Shown: positions 26,128 to 38,735, counted from the stretch's first letter. The stretch is 64,000 nt of DNA from Glandiceps talaboti (GCF_964340395.1 NC_135568.1:4795579-4859578); one strand, 5' to 3'. Program-made: numbers and translations. Notes: a model not told the origin generated them from the letters alone.

Positions 26128-27074
26128 GTCTTTGTGTGTGTTTAACTCATGTAATTTAATACACCAGTTTGTATTTTCTCTGAAAATTCTATGTAATTCA
26201 TATTGCTATGCTGTGGGTGAAACCATGGTAGTCCAAGCACACAGACCTTACCACACTGAGACAACAGTATTAGTAACTGTCAACAATCCAACAACCTTAT
26301 GACAGCCACTTGGCATTCCACAACAATTCATCCACTATATAGCCTTTACAATGAAATGACTCCACATACCTATGCTATATACAGTGGTTCAAATTTCAAT
26401 CTAAACCATCTACCTACACACTTCACAATTCAACTCACATACTCCAATTTTCCATGCTCTGTGCAACGAGGGCAGTACAACATTGAAACCATGCTTTCCA
26501 CACAACACATATCTCCTGGCCACTTAGCGTCACCATGACAACATGATTACTTCCATCACAAGCCCCACCCCTAACTGTCAGCTTGCCTGAAATTCTTTGT
26601 TATTGGCTGCCAATCATCCATCAACACATTCATAGAAGTAGACAACATCAACTCAGAACTCATCACTTGATGACAATACTACATTTTCTATAGTACACCC
26701 ATGTATATTTGACAATGCCTGTGTGGATTCAAAGGCAATACAGCCAGGCTGTCAGAATCAACTTATTTTCAATGTGTATCACACAGTGGTAGCAATTTAT
26801 CCAATACGATTACAAGTACGTGATGCAATAATATGACTTATTTCATTTCTTTGCCAAGTATATCACAAGATTACCTTATTCCTTCATGAACATTTTGAGA
26901 ATTGAAACACAAAGCTTATTTAAGCCATCTGACTGAAACACAATGTGTACATTGTATATAAGCTAATTTAGTACCTACAGTACACATAGTTTTCAGATTT
27001 GTAACACCATTAGTTCCTAAGTACATATTTATCCTGCATATTACAGCTCAAGAATCACTTGTAATGCCAACTCT

Positions 27075-27366
27075 GCTAGTATCAGGCTAGTATTGGGCTA
27101 GTATCGGGATAGTATCGGGCTAGCATCGGCCTAGTATCAGGCTAGTATTTGGCTAGTATCGGGCTAGTACTGGGCTAGTATCAGGCTAGCATTGGGCTAG
27201 TATCAGGCTAGCATCGGGCTAGTATCAGGCTAGCATCAGGCTAGTATTTGGCTAGTATCGGGCTAGTACTGGGCTAGTATCAGGCTAGCATTGGGCTAGT
27301 ATCAGGCTAGCATCGGGCTAGTATCAGGCTAGCATCGGCCTAGTATCAGGCTAGCATTGGGTTAGC
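27075..27366. repeat. 11-bp minisatellite with 99-bp higher-order repeat
   Basis: About 26 units of GCTAGTATCGG and variants (GCTAGCATCAG, GCTAGTACTGG). A block of nine units recurs: the variant GCTAGTATTTG at ~27140 and again at 27240 starts the same succession of unit types, giving a higher-order period of about 99 bp. Confidence 0.9.
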
Positions 27367-27780
27367 TCTCGTGTTAACACTAAGCTGCTACTATCACCAC
27401 ACCAGCAACACTGTTTGCAACTGAAAACATACCACCTCACCAGTCAAATGTTAACACCAAGCTTACAACTCAACACCAGGGCTTGCACTAACACCTTACC
27501 AGCATGTGTTAGAAACTGAAAGGGTTGATGCCTATACCAGGCTAGCTCATCGCTAACACTGGGCTGGCACTAACAACTCACCAGTATGTGTTAACAACTG
27601 GAAGGGTTAATGCTGACATCAGCCATATGTTAATACAAGGCTAGCTCCGTGCTAACACTGGGCTGGTCAGTAACATCTTACCAGCATGTAGTAGCAACTA
27701 GAAGGGTTATTTTACAATGTGTGCCTCAGCCTATCTTAACACCAGGCTTGCAAATCAGAAAGGGATTCTGAAGCTGAACC
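27367..27780. repeat. Degenerate ~115-bp tandem repeat beside the minisatellite
   Basis: Units share GCTAACACTGGGCTGG, TCACCAGTATGTGTTA-like and AACTGGAAGGGTTAATG blocks. A related degenerate array is at 37310-37660. GGCTAGC words link it to the neighbouring 11-bp minisatellite, which may have grown from one of its units. Confidence 0.65.
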
Positions 27781-28468
27781 CTGCATTATGTTTATTTTAT
27801 GAATTGCTAGAGATGATTTATGAGTGCAAATACTGCTATAAAGTGTTACAGCTATAATGAATTACTGCAGACTTTTACAAATTAAAGTTCATCACATCCT
27901 AAAGGATCAAACACCTATCGTGACAAGTGTAATACATCAGTTTATTGCATCTTTTTTAATTAAAATCCTTTCAAGAACATGACTTCAACAGATCCAAATT
28001 TACTGGCGCTATTAGTATTCAAGTCTTGTATATACTTATAATCTTAATTTATTATTTGTGTAAAGTGAGATTGTTAAACTGAAGTTAATACCTGTATGAC
28101 TTTTGTACAGTTGTTACTATTGTTGGTGACATAGTTCAAACAACCCTGACACATCAAAACCATAATGTTCCTTTCTTAAAATCCAAACATTTATTTATGT
28201 AAACTTGATCCCTTCCTAAAGTTGATCCAATGAGATTCATCAGCTTGGTTTCCTGAGATATATAAAGGTTATTTTATCACACAGGAAATGTTACCTTGTT
28301 CAAATATTTCGTCTAGACTTGACTGACTTCCTAAAGTTGTTTATCAAAATATTTTGATATTAATTTATTCATAAAGATTATTTCCTTGATTCTGATCTAA
28401 AATAAACCTACAACATGACACAGTTTTACAGAATGATAAGAATTTTTGTGAATTTTGGCAGTAAAATA

Positions 28469-28800
28469 ACACAATTTTGGTATAAATTCATTTATGTAGA
28501 ATAATACTGCATTTCAAGTCTAAAATAAAATTGAACAGTGACAAAAATTACAGTAAATCACAAATTTTTGTTCAACATTTTTTTTGGCACGAAAACAGCA
28601 CAATTTTGGTATCAATTCATTTATATAGAATAATACTGCATTTCAAGTCTAAAATAAAATTGAACAGTGACAAAAATTACAGTAAATCACAAATTTTTGT
28701 TCAACATTTTTTTTGCCGGGAAAACAGCACAATTTTGGCAATAAAGATTTCTATGAATCTAGTATCAAATTGAAAAGTAACAAAAATTCATAGAGCATCA
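28469..28800. repeat. 129-bp tandem repeat, 2.5 copies
   Basis: Two nearly identical 129-bp units (starting ACACAATTTTGGTAT at 28469 and 28598) and a diverged partial third from 28727. Because 129 is a multiple of three, an 80-codon open frame repeats the same peptide; it is not evidence of a gene. Confidence 0.9.
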
Positions 28801-29469
28801 GGGAATTTGTTTAACTGATTTTGGAGGGGAAATTACTTCATTCATTTTAGCTTCATTTTATATGAATAACATTAAGAAATTTTGTGGTTGTAGAGTCTAG
28901 CACTAAAGAGATCTGTCGTGCCTACATGTCTAATGAAAATTGATTGAATTCTTCAGCACTGAAATTGAATCACATGACCGGTCAGGCTATTGTTCCAGCA
29001 GTTATAAATGACCTTTCAACAGTGTTGAAATTCTTAAGTTCTAGTTTTATGTGAAAATGTAGAAAAGAAAGACAGCGATTTATTGGCGACAAATCAACAT
29101 ACAGGTGATACACAAGACCTTGATATTATTTACTAACCATTCCTTGCAGTATATAAAGCAAATACTATGCATTGCCTGCAGGCCATTTGCTTTCTGATGT
29201 GTGAACATCTCTAACTTTACAAAAACACATTTGTCATCATAGCAGTCTATCAGATAGAAACACTGCAGATACAAGCAAATTGCTTTCCTGAAAAATTCTA
29301 AATAATGATGCCTTCTTTTTCTTTGTGATCACTGCTGTGCTGTCCCATTATTTTTATACATGGACTAGACCATTTTTGAAATAGGGAAATCCAGATCAAT
29401 AATGACTACATACTTGGAATAATTCACACAATATAGACACGAGTGTTGTTACTATAGATATTCATATTA

Positions 29470-29650
29470 AAGCAAAAGTCCAGTCAGACTTATTTCTGCC
29501 TTTAATACACTTGTATTGATTACCGCTATTAACTTGCATATGATTTAGGTGATAAAATAACACTTTGGTAACATACATGTACACTTAGACATCTTGTAAA
29601 GAAGCCCTACTGCACTTGAAATGTGTTCAGCAGCCATTTTGGAGACTTCA
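29470..29650 (-). repeat. RA family copy 3, partial, reversed
   Basis: Reads as the reverse complement of the right half of the copies at 4042 and 9895: AGTCCAGTCAGACTTATTTC, GTATTGATTACCGCTATTAA, GGTGATAAAATAACACTTTG, ACATCTTGTAAAGAAGCCC. The other end is missing. Confidence 0.75.
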
Positions 29651-30004
29651 ACAAGGGTCTAAGGGAACACCCTCTAGTAAAGACATCATACCTACCCTAA
29701 AATCATTCTCATGCATTTGTCTCTCTGTTATGCTTTGTAACTGATGTGTTGCGCATAATTTATGACTCAAAACGATGCAAAAAATATTTCCATGCAACTT
29801 ATTAAAGCTGAACGAGTTGTCACTAGAGTATTAATTTTTCAAACTGACAACCAAAAATACATTAACTGAAAATTGTTCAAATACCAATAATTAGTAGCAG
29901 TCTAGACACCTTACATGTTAATTATACAGCTTTATGTTAGCTGTAATTAGTACAGTAACAGGGGAATCATAATCATGTATTAATTTCATGGTGTGAACCA
30001 AAAA

Positions 30005-30250
30005 TCAATTTGACTGGATTTATTGTACCATATGTGTACAGCTACACAAATATATTTACCCACAGGTGATTCAATACTATGGTATATGAGTAAAGTCATT
30101 ATATCTGACAAACAGTTTAAAAAAGTATTAATAAAATAGATACTATTCATGGTGTATGTTAGATGATTCACCAACAGGTGATTCAATACTGTTCACGTGT
30201 ATGATATTACGATTTAGTCATTTATCTAACAAAACAGTTTCAAAAAACAT
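30005..30250. repeat. Local tandem duplication, ~112-bp unit
   Basis: ACAGGTGATTCAATACT occurs at 30062 and 30174, each followed by matching AGTCATTATATCTGACAAA / AGTCATTTATCTAACAAA blocks. Two units. Confidence 0.7.
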
Positions 30251-30800
30251 TCCTATTGCAGTTAGTTTTGTGTTAATTAATAATTAATTCATTACACAAG
30301 CGACCTATCGGTCAGAATAGCTCCGCTGTTTGTTTTTTTAATTTAATTTTTTATTTTGGTGACATGTAGAAGTGGTTCAGGTCTTCAGCTCTTCGAGTCA
30401 CTATGCAGTTTTGTTTTAGCGATGCAATAAAGTGGTTAGTGGTTTCATATGATGTCTCACTATAAAACACATTTTACACAGAAGTTGGTAATGTATTGTA
30501 CTTTTATACCATAGTCACCATTTTATAACAAAAATCTACTGTTATGAAAAATTGCACAAAATCTCAGAAAAAAATGACTGGGAAATGCACACAAGAAAAA
30601 GAAAAAAAGAGGATTTTGAGGTTGGCTATAAGTAATTCCAGTGTCTTACAGCTGTAACCCTGGAACATTTTAATGAAGAATGAAATAAACTAGGGATCTA
30701 AAATAATTTTGAGGCAATTTGAATTTCAATTTTCTAACAAATTTACAAAGTCAACAACATTCAACTTGTTCTAGTTGTGGTAGATATATATAGGGAAGAA

Positions 30801-31338
30801 ATGTATTAATCGCCATCTTAGTTTCCGTATGGCGACAATCTCAAGTACCCGGAAGAGAGTCATTCTCAGCCATACGTTACAGTGGTAACACTCGTTCATG
30901 TTCGGTTACCTTTCACAAAGAAAACACAACGAAATGGTTGAAATGATCTTTTTTAAATTTCTTTTCATCACAACAACAAAATCTGCGTGATCAAAAGTGT
31001 TGTAAACTAAACCAGAAAGAATTATCGGACTGGCTAAACTTCCCGATGAACTGGAAGGTCCTACTACTTCCAAGTAAGCCTCGATAGTACTATAGTACGT
31101 GAGAAAATCGTCTCAAACTAGCGATACAACTTTCAAAATATAACTTGACATGTCTTCATTTGTTAGAGTTATACAATTCAAGACGGGTTTTCACTCGAAA
31201 ACAACAATTCTGTGAATAATGACACTCTGAACGCAGCGATTTCTCGGACGATGTTACCACTGTAACGTATGGCTGACAACGACTTGCTTCCGGGTTAGTC
31301 CCTCGTGCATACGGGTGGATTGTCGGCGATTAATACAT
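30801..31338. mobile_element. 538-bp inverted-repeat element, CpG-richer
   Basis: The outer 14 bases (ATGTATTAATCGCC) pair exactly with the right end. A second perfectly paired 24-bp block (CAGCCATACGTTACAGTGG plus TAACA; 30867-30890 with 31252-31275) lies ~66 bases in; the segment between is diverged. The interior is richer in CpG than its surroundings and has a short frame ELSDWLNFPMNWKVLLLPSK that I do not recognise. Likely a non-autonomous DNA element; a promoter-like patch is an alternative. Confidence 0.7.
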
Positions 31339-32384
31339 ACATGTACATCGTCTGATATTTTAATTCACAGTGTTTTTTGTGACCGGCGCCTGTCAGCAGA
31401 CTCTGCCATTTTTTTCATCATTCCATTGTATTTAAACCTTGTACTTGACATTTCGCAATATTTATAATTCTCAACAAAATACCTCAACATGCCTCACTTC
31501 GCTCGTACTCAAAGCAGCCCCGCACGTAGTCCTGCTTGCATACGGAGGAATTCGGGACTCGATTCTGACAATTGTCCCTCCCCCTCCGGTGTTTAGAGTC
31601 AAGTCAGTAATACAGACTCGTGCACCCGAGGACTTCCCCGCGCGGTATGATCACTGACACTGATGACATGAGAGAGAACCTTTTCGGATTTACATGTAAA
31701 ACGGGGAAAGATACGCAAAACATAATGCAAAGTCTGAAGCCAAATTAAAGTTGTAATTATTTTAATTATTTTTACTTGCCAAATATTTGCATTTTGGAAA
31801 GGCAAGACACGTTCATGTCGTTTAACTTTACATGTGAACTGTCGGCCATATTTAAACTTCAACCGCATGCCTGGCATGCCCTTCCTTACGCAAGTTGTCT
31901 GAATTCTGGTTCACTGTCATTCCAAATTGCACGACAATATAGAATTAACCACAAGTTACATGTTATCTGAAAACATCACACTTTTATAGTGGGTCTGAAG
32001 TGTGATTTTAGTGAGTACTAAGAACGTCCTGTGTTGATACTCAAGATACTTGCTGTGGAAAATCGCTCGGTCGAATGAGGTCACCTTCAGCTTCTGGTCG
32101 AATCAGGATAGAGTATGCAAATGAGGATGTTGCGGATTGGCTGATAATGTAGAAGGGTGCAGAATTGGATTTGAAGTTTACAACCCTGTTTCGAACAAAC
32201 GCTTGTCATTTGGGCGCCCAATGCGTAGAATTATGACTATAGCACATATTACATTGCTTGTTTGACGTCAATAGTGTCTTTTGAAAAGTGGCAGTTTACT
32301 TAAAGTCTCGTCGACTGATTTCCAATATGGCGTCGGTCATTATGCTCATTAACATATTCATTTTTTTTTCAAATTACAAAAAAA
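31339..32384. other. No supported gene; CpG-richer intronic patch
   Basis: CpG is more frequent than elsewhere in the intron. At 32325-32345 there is CCAATATGGCGTCGG, similar to a YY1 site, followed by an ATG frame of about 30 codons that quickly becomes A/T homopolymer. An alternative promoter or first exon could lie here, but no coding exon joins the UBE2E phase. Confidence 0.3.
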
Positions 32385-32766
32385 AAATCATAAAAAATAA
32401 AAATGAGGATGTGCTGACTTGAAATTAACAAATCTGAGTAAGCTACCCCCTGCGCATCAACACGCCAGATATCAAAGCAATCTAATAAGAGGTTTTCAAG
32501 GAGTTGATGAAAATGACATTTTATGAAAAAAAATCATAAAAAATTGAAAATGGCACAGATCAACTTGGCATGAACAAATCTGAATAGCCTCCCCCCAGGG
32601 AACATGCACACCAAATATCGAAGAATTCCGACTGTCACTTATGGAGTAGATAGTAAAAATATAAAAGTTTGACGGACACCTATGATTCACTCTACTCTCT
32701 ATACCTCAATACCCACCTATACCTAAAGCTACGCTTTCAGCTTTCGCTGACAGCGGAGCTAAAAAT
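32385..32766. repeat. Two-unit repeat ending in a GC-rich hairpin
   Basis: Two diverged ~140-bp units (32385-32525, 32528-32660) share AATCATAAAAAATNNAAAATG, AACAAATCTGARTA, AYRCNCCARATATC. Downstream, 32727-32760 forms a 15-bp stem with a 4-base loop (AGCTACGCTTTCAGC against GCTGACAGCGGAGCT). A related AGCTCCGCTGTTT word is at 30320. Confidence 0.55.
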
Positions 32767-33328
32767 ACAAACCGCAATGATTTGCTTATATTTATGACAT
32801 TTTTACACCTCAATCACAATCAGGGTACATTTACAAAATTTTCAGTGTTATGAGCATAATTACAAAATACTATGCCAGAGAGAAAGTATCTGTCAACTTT
32901 ATTTGGAAGAAAGCTTTGAGAACTAGAACTTGCAAGTGAATCCATCAAGAATTGTTCAAACTGCAACTATTTTATATTATATTACGGGAAATAAAATCTA
33001 GAGGAGAATGCTGAAAAACCTTTTTGTACAATAAGTATCAGGTATCATAGTTTCAAAAAATATAAAAAAAAGAAAAGTCTCAGAAGAACAGTTTTATATT
33101 GTCTTTTTATTAAAGTTGATGTCAGTTTCCGAATCTACTATTTCCTGTGAGACTTCATAATTTTCGCAATTTTATTATTTTTTCTCTCGAATACATAAAG
33201 AAAAGTTTAGGATCAGCGTGAAAAACTAGGTCAGGTCAGGTAACCTGAACCAAACAATTTTTTTTCTTAGGCCTTACCATAACTTAGAAAAAATATTCGT
33301 TTTACTTTACATAGGAAAACCTCTTTTC

Positions 33329-33562
33329 AATAGGCAACTTGCAAACCCGCATATTGAATGTTGCATCATGGGAAATGTGATAATAAATACTAATTAATTA
33401 GTATTGTAAACAATGTTGATACACTGATTGTAACCACAAATAATCATAGTCACCCTTGACCACTGTGGGAGGTTTATTTTAAGGGTAGCTCCAGATTAGG
33501 TATTATGATAACCACAGATAATCCCATCTGATCATGCTCAGTCTGGATTGCAAGTTCCCTAA
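33329..33562. repeat. RM family element, copy 3
   Basis: Left end AATAGGCAACTTGCAA, right end TTGCAAGTTCCCTA. The interior contains TTGAATGTTGCATCATGGG and TGATCATGCTCAGTCTGGA. Slightly shorter than the copies at 12259 and 12998. Confidence 0.85.
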
Positions 33563-34269
33563 TAGCATCTTAGTTTGTTAATGTTTATTGCTGTAGAAAT
33601 TGGATATGATTTTTTCAAGGATGCAATGAGGCAAAATATATTATTAATTCACCTCATTCCTGCACAAAGATCAATCAATCAATCAAAAAAAAAAACAGGA
33701 TTCGTATCGTGCAAGACTTCAAAACCACACAGCTCTGTTCAATGGCGCAAAAGATATCTCAAGTTTTCTGCGGTACATCTAACATCGCACGACAGTTTCC
33801 ACGAAACACTTCACTTTCCTGAGATTACTATTTCAGTGAAAAGCAGCTATCAATTCTGCCTAAAGCCTTCCTCCACTGATATGAAACATTAAGTCTTAAA
33901 CACAATTTTCATAAGATTTCATTTCAGCCAAAAACCAAGACACTCGCGTAAAGAGGCAGAATAAATTGTAGGTGAATGTGAAGAATTCTTTCTATAGTAC
34001 TGAGTATAGTAAATAAGGTTGGTACGGTCAGTTCACATCATAATGACTTCTAATAGAAGCTCATTTCACTTGTAATGCATTGCTGCACTCCTCAATCATT
34101 CAGCTGTATTATCACTATAATCTATACTGATACAATAGTTCTGTGTCGACTGGTAACAGTAACATACTAGTCACATTTAAGGAAATTTTTCAGGTGAAAT
34201 GGAAGGAAGGTTGTGTACAGTATAATTCTTGATCTCTTTGTGAGTACTAGTATGGTAAAGGGGAACTCC

Positions 34270-34720
34270 AGGAAATAAAGCATAATATATCTGGTCTAGC
34301 CTAACACTACAATACAGCTCTAAATTCCTATCTGAATACTAGTCTGCTATGTATCTGTCTGATGTTAAAATAAATCTGGTCTAGCCTAGAACTACACGAC
34401 AGCTCTAGATCCCTTTCTGAGAACAGCTTAGCCCGATGTCATTTTAACATCAGACTGACACCAGACTCAGTCTGATGTTTGAATAAAATTGGGCTAAGTT
34501 GGCAATACAGTGACGCTAAAGAACATGCTTTTATGATTTGCTAGCCTATGTGTTAAACTAAACCTGGTACTGTTACTAGCCTGGCACTGTTACGGTACCA
34601 TACATAAAGCTCAAGAGTCCCTCTTCTGATTTGCTAGCTTTAGTCTGACAATAAAATAATCCTGGCACTACATGAAGCTCTCAATCACTTTCCAATTGCT
34701 AGCCTGAAGTCAGTCACATA
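34270..34720. repeat. Degenerate tandem repeat, ~110-bp unit
   Basis: Recurring TCTGGTCTAGCCTA, ACTACANNACAGCTCTA, TCTGATGTTAAAATAA blocks in three or four diverged units. A small inverted pair, CATCAGACTG and CAGTCTGATG, lies near 34450-34478. Confidence 0.6.
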
Positions 34721-34724
34721 GGAC

Positions 34725-34945
34725 AGATGCAGGCGTCGACCCTCCCGGTCTCTAATACATGCTGGTGTGTAGTGTTGATAGACAAGTTGCTGCTAGACCC
34801 CTCAGGCTTTTCTGCTCACTGTCAAGGCGACCGAAGCTCGCTAGTGAGGTGATAGCCCGAACGCCTTCGATTGTGTGCCACCTTCAAAAACAGAGTGTTG
34901 AGAAGAATGCCTGAGGTCAAGCAGCTAGACTAGGTTTCAGCTTAC
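34725..34945. ncRNA. GC-rich structured segment of unknown nature
   Basis: A sharply bounded patch rich in G+C in AT-rich DNA. 34788-34808 (GCTGCTAGACCCCTCAGGC) pairs with 34909-34928 (GCCTGAGGTCAAGCAGC) around a ~100-base loop that itself contains GGCGACCGAAGCTCGC and CGAACGCCTTCG. There is no long open frame. I compared it from memory with U11, U12, 7SL, RNase P and MRP RNAs and found no match. It may be a structured RNA gene, a SINE fragment or an old foldback; the strand is unknown. Confidence 0.3.
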
Positions 34946-35759
34946 TAAGACAAACTATAACACACACTGATTTGTTCGAAACATGTCAGTGTTTCTCAAT
35001 CAAAAGTGGAAAAAGAGAACTTGTGTATGGATCACTATTCTTGTTCCAAGTGGTAGATTATGCAAGTATGGGTGATATGGTGCTTTTGTTGTCTGGATAT
35101 AATCACCCTATCATCAGGATAATGTAAACATTAGATGTCCCCAAAATGTACACATCATGCATCAGAACCATCACCTTACTGTGAGCATAAGAACCATCGC
35201 CCTACTGTGAGTGTAATTCAAAGCACTGTCCATTTACAATCTTATATCAACATATTGCAACAACATTTTTAGTTATGTGTCTATCTTAGTAAACTGAAAC
35301 TTTGAGTTCTGCTGTCGTACTCTACTCTACCAGTCTGATAATTAGTGAAAATTAGTCTTTGTGAACTACCTGAAGACTGTAAAATCGCAAAATTTTCTAG
35401 TATCGAAAATAACTAGGTTTACAATATTCTATTCCATGTTCTTGTCTCAAATTAGTCCTATTACTATCTTGTCAGTGGAGCCAAAAGGATTACGTGGTGT
35501 CATCATTCTTTTGTTCTGGTTCAATTTTACAATACAAGCTCTGCCAGACAACTGTCTTTTCACATCTAAACTGTAATTCCATTGGGACTGGGCCTTTAAT
35601 ACAGCTACAGTACATTCTTATAAAACCCATATTTCCTGTACACGTCATCTTTTGATAGGATCTATGATATAATTCTAACTAAACATATGAAATAAAATAG
35701 GATGTCACTAAAATATAACAAAATAATTCATTTAATCTTTTATTTTTCACTACTAATAT

Positions 35760-36056
35760 ACTGTAAACCTAGATATTTTCACAACTACAAAATTTTGTTA
35801 TTTTACTGAGGTGGCAACTTTGGTTTCAGCTTACTCACTGAGGTGGCAACTTTGGTTTCAGCTTACTTGGACAAACACACACTATAACTATAACACACAC
35901 TTGTCTTCAGCAAGTTCTCAAAGACTAATTTTCACTAATGACCAGACAGGTACATTTGTACATTGTGTTAATGTACAAGAAGGCATTCTGTCTAACTACA
36001 TATTTTTGTGCTTTTATTTTTCAGTGAAATTAGCGAAAATTTCCAGGGTTTACAAT
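35760..36056. repeat. RB family element
   Basis: Begins ACTGTAAACCTAGATATTTTC and ends AATTTCCAGGGTTTACA, with CTTCAGCAAGTTCTCAAAGA and TGTACAAGAAGGCATT inside, as in the copies at 38736, 46645 and 54373. A 30-bp internal duplication (GAGGTGGCAACTTTGGTTTC) is specific to this copy. A partial copy in reverse orientation is at 35348-35425. Confidence 0.75.
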
Positions 36057-36660
36057 TATAGTAAACTGAGCAAATTATTTGATTATAATGCAATATTGTA
36101 GTACCACCACAGATATAGGATTTACATGCACAATTTATAGCTATACTTAACTTCTAAAATAAACTCAGCAACAGCAGGCTGATGGGATAAAATTAAAACT
36201 CGCAATAAAGCATGGTTTGATATATATCTGATGTGTTTAATTCGCAGTTGTCGTCAAATTTACATATGAACAGCTGTTACACTGAGAAAGCACAACAGTA
36301 CCACTTGTTCGTGATAACAGAATTGTCATCCCTTGTTTTATAACAATATGGGGTTGATATATCTATACTATAGATTGTAAATTAGAGACAGCCTTCGATT
36401 TATTTATTTATTTATTTATGACAACATATTGTGTCATTTCTATACTCTGAATAAGTATTGGTTCAGATATGCCTAATAGTTTGATTTAGTCTGTAGGGAT
36501 GTACATAAGGGGTCGGCGGCCGGCAGCTGGCAAAATCAACCAACTAGTCCGCAATTTCTCGTTCCCTTGTACCTATTATGTGCTACTTTTTCAAATCACT
36601 GAATCTGGTGTCAATGGTGTCCAAATTATTAGTACTATTCAATTTCTCTAACTCACAGAC

Positions 36661-36720
36661 ATAATAATAATAATCTTTATTTATACTGGATAGTTCTTTA
36701 AACATGCAACTGGCAGCGCA
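36661..36720 (-). mobile_element. Retroposon 3' tail (minus strand)
   Basis: On the minus strand it reads AAAGAACTATCCAGTATAAA, then TAAAGATTATTATTATTAT. A TAAAGATT stem followed by ATT units is a common 3' end of metazoan LINEs or SINEs. The upstream body (toward 37200) is not recognisable. Confidence 0.45.
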
Positions 36721-37309
36721 TGGGACCATTTTTGCATATGACTGACTGTATGTTTGGAGGTGGAGAACTTGTGATGACTCACTGGCAAGTAATCACAAAA
36801 ATATAAACATTCCCTATATCTGGGTTTTTCACATGCAAATACCGCATATTTGAATAATCCTGAATGACACACAATCTAAGCAGCTGTTTGCAGGGGAATT
36901 TGTCTCATTTGGAGAGGTTTTTTCATTCTATGAAACAAACAGACTGATTTTCAACTAATTTGTGTATCAAGTTACCATCCTACGACATTCACAAACAATT
37001 TGTACATGATACATGACCTGTGTGTTTCTCGAAGCACAGAAAAAATGCTGAAAACAAGACCCAGAAGCTAGTGCTCTGTACAGCAGTTTGAATTTCCCGC
37101 ATTTGCATAGATTAGCCATAATCCTCTTTATATAGGGCAGTTCTGTCTTATAAACACTTGTCTCCCAAGAAGTCCAGTGAGGGCCAGCCCTCATGGGTTC
37201 AGTGTTATGGCGTTCGCCAGCGCAATATGTTGAGCAAGATCATCCAAGTCTCTAAGCTACCTCTCATGTAAACCAGAAGAGACCTACACTGCAATTTGAG
37301 AATTATTTT

Positions 37310-37660
37310 GTAAATGGGCTAGCATCAGGCTAGTAAATGTGTGCAACCCCATCAACAAGAATAAATGACTAGAACGTTAACTCTTCGTATACTAGCACTA
37401 ATACATCACAATATATGTGAGAAACTGGAATACCTGCAGCAGTCCAACGCTAACACAAAGTTTGTCCAATGTTAGAATCAGGAACAGCAAATCAGAAATG
37501 AGTTCTTGTGCTGTAACACCATGCTAGCCTGTGTTAATACTGAGCTAGCACAAGTACCTCACCAGCACAATATGTTAACAAATGGAATAGTTATTAATTA
37601 ATACCTGCATAAGTCGAATTCTAACACACTAGATGACTTAGCCTAGCTAACAAAATGACA
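37310..37660. repeat. Degenerate array related to 27367-27780
   Basis: Shares GGGCTAGCATCAGGCTAG, GTTAATACTGAGCTAGCA and TACCTCACCAGCAC-type blocks with the array 10 kb to the left. Three weak units. Confidence 0.5.
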
Positions 37661-38041
37661 ATATGGGTGAAATCAGTGACACATTGTTTTAATCAATTTC
37701 ACACAAATAGAAATACGGAAAAATTACAGAGCTTTCTGACTAAAACCTCCGTAATCTTCAATATTATGGATGTATTAATTTTAGAAATTATTCACTACTC
37801 ATTTATCTAGGACGATCTGACATCTACTGCAGCAATAATGGATCAACTTTATATTTGTAATTTTAATCGCGTGTACATAATACTCATGTTAGTCCCTTGC
37901 TGTGACTTTCTGTATATTATTAATATTTACGGGGACAAGCCCAGACTAGCTCCTGATTCCTCATATTAATACTTAGTTATAGTTTATAGTATATTTATTT
38001 GGGTAAATAAACTGATTATAATACATACAATTGCCTAATTG

Positions 38042-38271
38042 CGGGTTGTTGTGGCTGAGCAGTTAGCTCATACACCTCTTGCATTGCAAACCTGCCAGGT
38101 GTCGAGTGGCTTTGATTTAAAATTTAACAAATAAGAAGGATGATACTCAGTTTGACCCTGCCGAACAACGCAGGTTTTCCCTAAGTACTCCTGTTTCTTC
38201 ACCACTAGGGCACTGCTCTTGTGGCAACCGTTCAACAAATTTCCGAATTTAGATTATTATTATTATTACTA
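38042..38271 (+). mobile_element. tRNA-derived SINE
   Basis: An A-box-like TGGCTGAGCAG (38052-38062) and a B-box-like GGTGTCGAGTGG (~38098-38109) are spaced as in a tRNA-type RNA polymerase III promoter. The head lacks the paired acceptor stem of a true tRNA. A central block CAGGTTTTCCCTAAGTACTC, then CTGTTTCTTC, resembles the conserved core of several widespread animal SINE superfamilies (exact one not assigned from memory). It ends in (ATT)n, a LINE-like tail. About 230 bp. Confidence 0.7.
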
Positions 38272-38735
38272 ATACATTACCTTTCACAGATAACTGTTGG
38301 GGAGCTATACATAATTATTGCCATCATATCCTGATTACACAAATAATTTTGTGTAATCAAAATTTTATCTGTAAATTTATACAACATACACATAAATCAC
38401 TGGCAAATTGTTAAAGATATGTATACTGTGTCTAACGTTTATAGAAAATCTGAAATAATTTGATGCACTTGCGTGCAATTTTCTAAATGTCATTTTATAT
38501 TTATGGATCGTACATACATAATTCACTCTATATAGGGTATAAATCTGTACTCTCACTTATAGGTTAATAGATAAAAATATAGAAAAATATCAAAATAATA
38601 TTCCACCTAAAATGTCATTTCCATTATTTGATAAGCAGTGATTCAATTTTTTGAAGCTATAAATGTTATCATAGATATTGTTGGAATAACGTCAAGTCAA
38701 CGACAGATTACAACGATAGATTAAAATATTGGTGA

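Noticed and set aside
27075-27366. CRISPR-like array
   Set aside because: Units are contiguous 11-bp minisatellite repeats without unique spacers. The arrays at 51811 and 59131 fail for the same reason, and no cas-like gene exists.
32325-32420. Promoter and start codon (CCAATATGGCGTCGG) of an alternative UBE2E first exon
   Set aside because: The frame turns into A/T homopolymer within 15 codons and shows none of the acidic, Ser-rich N-terminal character; no donor in the needed phase was found.
36740-36790. Minus-strand ITSSPPPNIQ, which at first resembled the missing UBE2E segment ITLDPPPNCS
   Set aside because: The preceding residues do not resemble KRIQKELAE, an in-frame stop lies upstream in the alternative reading, and the phase and donor do not fit.
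38042-38110. tRNA gene
   Set aside because: A and B boxes are present but acceptor and anticodon stems do not pair; a SINE core and (ATT)n tail follow, so it is a tRNA-derived SINE.
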